From Candidatus Hydrothermarchaeota archaeon (GTDB lineage: Archaea > Hydrothermarchaeota > Hydrothermarchaeia > Hydrothermarchaeales > BMS3B), in the NCBI GenBank assembly GCA_015521945.1, contig WANG01000114.1, positions 1 through 7,945 on the forward strand: DNA of 7,945 nucleotides, in the 5' to 3' direction. The notes beneath the pieces were generated by a model. It saw only the letters and a program-made list of their open reading frames with translations, ran no database searches and was not told the origin of the DNA. Numbering within the stretch: position 1 is the first letter of the stretch; each line of letters starts with the position of its first letter. Below, in pieces: positions 5,083 through 7,945 of the stretch. The position numbers and the translations under genes are program-made.

Positions 5083-6348
5083 ATGTTCAGGATGCTCCAC
5101 GTGGGTCTGGACGACACCGACTCTGAAAGGGGGATGTGCACCACCTACTTGGGCGCCGTGCTCATGCAGCGCCTCGGGGGTGTGGCTGAGGTAGCCGAGG
5201 CGAGGCTGGTGCGCCTTAACCCCAACATAAAGTACAAGACCAGGGGCAACGCCGCCGTGGCTCTGCGCCTCATCACCTCCAGGCCGGAGGTGGTTAAGAG
5301 CATAACCCTGCGCACGGTGGAGGAGCTGGCTGATATGCGCAGCCCCAGCACAGCGCCGGGGGTGGTGTTCTGGCAGGGGGAGGTGCCGGAGAGCTTCAGG
5401 GAGTTTTACAGGCGGTGCCTGCACGGGGTGGTGGGCATAGGGGAGGCTGAGGAGGTGCTGCACCGGCATGGGGGCGAGTACGTGAAGTTCAAGCTCGGCA
5501 GGGGCATCGTGGGCGCCCTTGCAGCCATCGGAGCGGAGCTGAGGGAGCGCACCTACGAGTACATCGCCTACCGCTCCCCCGAGCGCTGGGGCACCCCGAG
5601 GCGGGTGTGCACGGAGTCGGTGAGGAGGATGAATCGCCTCACCTACCCCCTGACCTTCAACAACCTGGATGAGGAGGGGAGGGTGCTCATCACCCCCCAC
5701 ACCCCGTGCCCGGTGCTCTTCGGAATCCGCGGGGTGAGCGAGCAGGTGGTGAGGGAGGCGGCGGGGATGGTGGTCGCTCTTGAGCCAGTGGTGCTGCATG
5801 CGGTTTACGTGAGCAACCAGGCAACAGATGCCCACCTGCGGGAGGTCGGGCGCATAGCCGAGGTTGAGCCCCTGAGCTCGGTGGTGCTACTGGGCAGGGT
5901 GGCATCGGAGCCCAGGGTGATAGAGGGGGGGCACGTGTTCTTCAGGCTGAGGGATGAGCACGGGGATGAGATAACCTGCGCCGCCTTTGAGCCCACCAAG
6001 GGGTTCAGGAGGGTGGTGAGGGCGCTGCTTCCAGGGGACTTAGTGAGGGTGTACGGGGGGGTGAATGAGAGGATGCAGGTGAACCTGGAGAAGATTGAGG
6101 TGATTGAGCTGATAACACGGCGGGAGGTTAACCCGAGGTGCGGGAGGTGCGGGAGGCGGATGAAGAGCGCCGGCAGGGGGCAGGGGTACAGGTGCAGGAG
6201 GTGCGGCACAAGGGCGGAGCGCAGGGTGTCCGAGCCTGTTGAGCGAACCATTGAGGAGCGCGTGTACCAGGTGCCCCCGGGAGCCATGAGGCACCTTGCC
6301 AGGCCCTTAGTGCTGGGTGAGCCCGCGATACCGGAAAGCTTTTTATAG
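5083..6348 (+). CDS. tiaS: tRNA(Ile2) 2-agmatinylcytidine synthetase TiaS
   Basis: Archaeal enzyme (421 residues) that uses ATP to join agmatine to C34 of tRNA(Ile2), so its CAU anticodon reads AUA instead of AUG. The N-terminus holds the kinase-like signature VGLDDTDSERGMCTTYL. An OB-fold follows at about 265-340 (VVLLGRVASEPRVIEGG, then LRDEHGDEITCAAFEPTKG), and a zinc ribbon with Cys 353, 356, 371 and 374 lies near the C-terminus. The length matches known TiaS proteins of about 420 residues. ATA codons are common in the neighbouring genes, in line with need for this enzyme. A second in-frame ATG at 5092 (MLHVGLDDTDS) is as likely: family members usually have few residues before VG-DDTD, and a TATA-like element 26 bases upstream would give a leaderless mRNA there. 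The stop overlaps the TATA box of the next unit. Confidence 0.95.
   Translation: MFRMLHVGLDDTDSERGMCTTYLGAVLMQRLGGVAEVAEARLVRLNPNIKYKTRGNAAVALRLITSRPEVVKSITLRTVEELADMRSPSTAPGVVFWQGEVPESFREFYRRCLHGVVGIGEAEEVLHRHGGEYVKFKLGRGIVGALAAIGAELRERTYEYIAYRSPERWGTPRRVCTESVRRMNRLTYPLTFNNLDEEGRVLITPHTPCPVLFGIRGVSEQVVREAAGMVVALEPVVLHAVYVSNQATDAHLREVGRIAEVEPLSSVVLLGRVASEPRVIEGGHVFFRLRDEHGDEITCAAFEPTKGFRRVVRALLPGDLVRVYGGVNERMQVNLEKIEVIELITRREVNPRCGRCGRRMKSAGRGQGYRCRRCGTRAERRVSEPVERTIEERVYQVPPGAMRHLARPLVLGEPAIPESFL
6340..6347 (+). promoter_or_regulatory. TATA box of the hdrC-hdrB unit
   Basis: TTTTTATA overlaps the tiaS stop codon TAG (6346-6348) and is a close match to archaeal TATA boxes. Its centre predicts transcription start near 6370, just past the ATG at 6365 and ahead of the Shine-Dalgarno site at 6383-6390. 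Confidence 0.6.
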
Positions 6349-6382
6349 TTATTAATGAACAATAATGACAAATCCCTTCCTC

Positions 6383-6390
6383 AAAGGAGG
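6383..6390 (+). promoter_or_regulatory. Ribosome-binding site that decides the hdrC start
   Basis: AAAGGAGG is a full-strength Shine-Dalgarno sequence, seven bases before TTG 6398. The alternative ATG at 6365 has no such site. This supports initiation at the TTG. Confidence 0.7.
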
Positions 6391-6397
6391 CACTGCA

Positions 6398-6961
6398 TTG
6401 AAGACCTTAGCGCAGGAGGTCATAGAGGCCGGTGGCGGTGAGAGCATAAAGGCGTGCTACCAGTGCGGCACGTGCACTGGTGGGTGCCCCACCGCCGGGG
6501 AGATGGACTACACTCCCAGGCAGATTATAAGGATGGTGAATCTGGGGATGAGGGACAGGGTGCTGACGAGCAACAGCATCTGGCTGTGCGCCTCGTGCTA
6601 CCAGTGCCAGGTGCGGTGTCCCAGGGGCGTGAGGATTACCGACATAATGGCTGCCCTGCGGAGCATCGCCATAAGGGATGGCATAACTCCAGCCAGGCCG
6701 CGGGCACCAGCCTTCTACCAGAGCTTCCTGGAGAACATCTCAACCTACGGGAGGCAGTTTGAGCCCATGCTTATCCTGAAGACGGTGGTGAGGAGCAGAG
6801 AGGGCATAGGTGAGAAGCTGGGCTTCCTGCTGGGGATGCTGCCCATGGGCATAACCCTGATGAGGAGCAGGAAGATGCCCCTGAAGGCGGAGCGGGTGCA
6901 GGGTATTGAGGAGGTAAGGAGGCTGTTCACCAACGCCGAGAAGCTGGAGGCTGAGGGATGA
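6398..6961 (+). CDS. hdrC: HdrC-like heterodisulfide reductase subunit C
   Basis: Iron-sulfur electron-transfer subunit (187 residues from the TTG) that relays electrons between HdrA-type flavoproteins and HdrB. Two complete ferredoxin-type sites are present: CYQCGTCTGGCP (C20, C23, C26, C30) and CASCYQCQVRCP (C64, C67, C70, C74), giving two [4Fe-4S] clusters. The rest is helical, without the membrane domain of HdrE. The TTG start behind AAAGGAGG gives an N-terminus MKTLAQEVIEAGG, much like known HdrC proteins. Starting at ATG 6365 would add MTNPFLKGGTA without a ribosome site, near or before the predicted transcript start. It overlaps hdrB by four bases (ATGA). hdrA is not in the window, so whether the complex works on CoM-CoB disulfide or another substrate is open. 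Confidence 0.92.
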   Translation: MKTLAQEVIEAGGGESIKACYQCGTCTGGCPTAGEMDYTPRQIIRMVNLGMRDRVLTSNSIWLCASCYQCQVRCPRGVRITDIMAALRSIAIRDGITPARPRAPAFYQSFLENISTYGRQFEPMLILKTVVRSREGIGEKLGFLLGMLPMGITLMRSRKMPLKAERVQGIEEVRRLFTNAEKLEAEG

Positions 6962-7854
6962 GCCAGAGGTATGCCTACTACCCGGGATGCTCCCTTGAGG
7001 CGAGCGCTGTGGAGTACGACCTGAGCACTAAGAGCGTGCTCAGAGCCCTGGGGGTTGAGCTTGAGGAGATTCCAGACTGGAGCTGCTGCGGTGCTTCTGC
7101 GGGGCATGCGGTGAGCAAGGCTCTGGCGCTTGCGCTTCCAGCCAGGGACCTGGCGAGGGCTGAGATGGGTGGCGCGGATGTGGTTGCCCCATGCCCTGCC
7201 TGCTACAAGAACCTCAGGCATGTGCGTGAGAGCCTTGAGGAGGAGGCTGGAAGGGCGAAGGTGGAGAGGCTGCTTGAGGGCACGGGGCTCAGCCTCTCCG
7301 GGAAGGTGCAGGTGAAGCACCTGCTTGAGGTTCTCGCCACGGACATCGGCGCCGAGAGGATAGCCGAGGCTGTGCAGGTGCCCCTGGAGGGCCTGAAGGT
7401 GGTGACCTACTACGGGTGCTACATTGCAAGGCCGGGGAGTATGAGGAGCTTTGATGACCCTGTGGATCCCGTCACCATGGATGTGCTTTGCAGGGCTGCA
7501 GGAGCGGCGGTGCTGCCCTTCACCAGAAAGGTGAGGTGCTGCGGCGCGCCGGTGATGATGAGCTCCCCGGAGGAGATGCACCGCCTCAGCTACGAGATTC
7601 TGAATGAGGCAAAGCAGCGGGGGGCGGATGCGGTGGTTGTGGCGTGCCCCCTGTGCCACCACTCCCTGGATGCTGCCCAGCCGGAGATTGAGAAGCACCA
7701 CGGGAAGCTTGAGATGCCGGTGCTCTACATAACCCAGGTGCTGGGGCTGGCGCTCGGACTGCACCCATGGGATGAGCTGGGACTGGACAGGAACGTGGTG
7801 AGCACCCTGGGCATAGTGAAGAGGTTCTCAAAGGTGGAGTGCCCCTCTAAGTAG
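6958..7854 (+). CDS. hdrB: HdrB-like heterodisulfide reductase subunit B
   Basis: Catalytic subunit (298 residues) that reduces a disulfide at two noncubane [4Fe-4S] clusters. Both CCG domains are complete: C11, C43-C44, C79 and C82 (YPGC, WSCCG, PCPAC) and C154, C194-C195, C230 and C233 (YYGC, RCCGAP, ACPLC). Spacing is C-x31/39-CC-x34-CxxC, one residue shorter in the last gap than the usual description. With all ligands intact it should be catalytically competent, unlike relatives that have lost one site. ATG overlaps the hdrC stop, with GAGG close upstream inside hdrC, so the two are translationally coupled. The stop codon TAG (7852-7854) lies in a perfect hairpin. Homologues occur in methanogens and in sulfate-reducing archaea such as Archaeoglobus, so the native substrate is not settled. 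Confidence 0.94.
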   Translation: MSQRYAYYPGCSLEASAVEYDLSTKSVLRALGVELEEIPDWSCCGASAGHAVSKALALALPARDLARAEMGGADVVAPCPACYKNLRHVRESLEEEAGRAKVERLLEGTGLSLSGKVQVKHLLEVLATDIGAERIAEAVQVPLEGLKVVTYYGCYIARPGSMRSFDDPVDPVTMDVLCRAAGAAVLPFTRKVRCCGAPVMMSSPEEMHRLSYEILNEAKQRGADAVVVACPLCHHSLDAAQPEIEKHHGKLEMPVLYITQVLGLALGLHPWDELGLDRNVVSTLGIVKRFSKVECPSK

Positions 7855-7860
7855 GGGCAC
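7839..7860 (+). other. 8-bp hairpin over the hdrB stop codon
   Basis: GTGCCCCT (7839-7846) pairs perfectly with AGGGGCAC (7853-7860) around the loop CTAAGT. The stop codon TAG (7852-7854) spans the loop-stem border. No T-run follows at once, so this is not a standard terminator. A role in protecting the mRNA 3' end or in limiting read-through is possible. Confidence 0.55.
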
Positions 7861-7892
7861 GGGCAGAGGGACCTGTCCAAATAAGGGGAAAC

Positions 7893-7898
7893 ATATAA
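7893..7898 (+). promoter_or_regulatory. TATA-box candidate for a gene beyond the window
   Basis: ATATAA, preceded by the purine-rich GGGGAAAC, looks like an archaeal BRE/TATA pair and predicts a transcript starting near 7922. From 7920 the sequence has an inverted repeat, TCTGCT (7920-7925) with AGCAGA (7937-7942), which would fold at the 5' end of that RNA. No start codon is reached before the window ends. Confidence 0.4.
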
Positions 7899-7945
7899 TC
7901 GGCGGCTGATTTTCACTCCTCTGCTTGATATGCTTCAGCAGAACA

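Noticed and set aside
5029..5835. Minus-strand frame of 268 codons opposite tiaS
   Set aside because: Composition is typical of the complement of a GC-rich gene, and tiaS has full family signatures on the plus strand.
6745..7764. Minus-strand frame of 339 codons opposite hdrC and hdrB
   Set aside because: It spans two genes with intact cluster-binding motifs on the plus strand and shows no domain of its own.

Overview
The window looks like chromosomal DNA from an archaeon, most likely a euryarchaeote close to Archaeoglobi or methanogen-type lineages. The evidence is a tRNA(Ile2) agmatidine synthase (TiaS, archaea only), HdrC/HdrB heterodisulfide-reductase subunits, a two-subunit archaeal-type 2-oxoacid:ferredoxin oxidoreductase, a DUF2226-like protein, archaeal TATA boxes, and a CRISPR repeat of the euryarchaeal type that ends in ATTGAAAG. 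The genes are GC- and purine-rich and use AGG and ATA codons freely. The non-coding DNA, above all the first 340 bases, is much richer in A+T. I cannot name the species.

Layout, left to right. Bases 1-47 are the end of a CRISPR array: the tail of a spacer (1-16) and one repeat (17-47). No second repeat follows, so this should be the leader-distal end, with the rest of the array to the left of the window. Bases 48-340 are AT-rich and hold no convincing gene. They contain a good TATA box, a 34-codon ORF with a CxxC pair, a hairpin, and a perfect 7+7 inverted repeat. Next, on the minus strand, comes a small operon: a Cys-rich ferredoxin (1000-824) followed by a four-helix CopD-family membrane protein (796-341). 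A divergent promoter region separates it from a plus-strand operon: a DUF2226-like protein with three internal repeats (1117-2289), a gamma-alpha fusion subunit (2299-3924) and the beta subunit (3921-4712) of the oxidoreductase.

The beta-subunit gene meets a minus-strand cupin gene (5027-4713) stop codon to stop codon, through the palindrome TAGCTA. The cupin gene and tiaS (5083-6348) diverge from a 55-base promoter region. A TATA box that overlaps the tiaS stop codon begins the hdrC-hdrB unit (6398-6961, 6958-7854). hdrC probably starts at a TTG behind a perfect AAAGGAGG site, not at the upstream ATG. The hdrB stop codon lies in an 8-bp hairpin, and another TATA box near 7893 points to a further gene beyond the window.

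How the genes fit together. Most of the window concerns low-potential electron transfer. The oxidoreductase oxidises a 2-oxoacid to an acyl-CoA and reduces ferredoxin. The small ferredoxin next door is a plausible carrier. HdrB and HdrC handle thiol-disulfide chemistry and electron relay, and need an HdrA or equivalent that is not in the window. TiaS is a translation gene that allows ATA codons to be read as isoleucine. No wholly new system is evident. The points most worth following are the CRISPR end, the DUF2226-oxidoreductase operon, the ferredoxin-CopD pair, the hdrC start, and a palindrome shared by the two divergent promoter regions.
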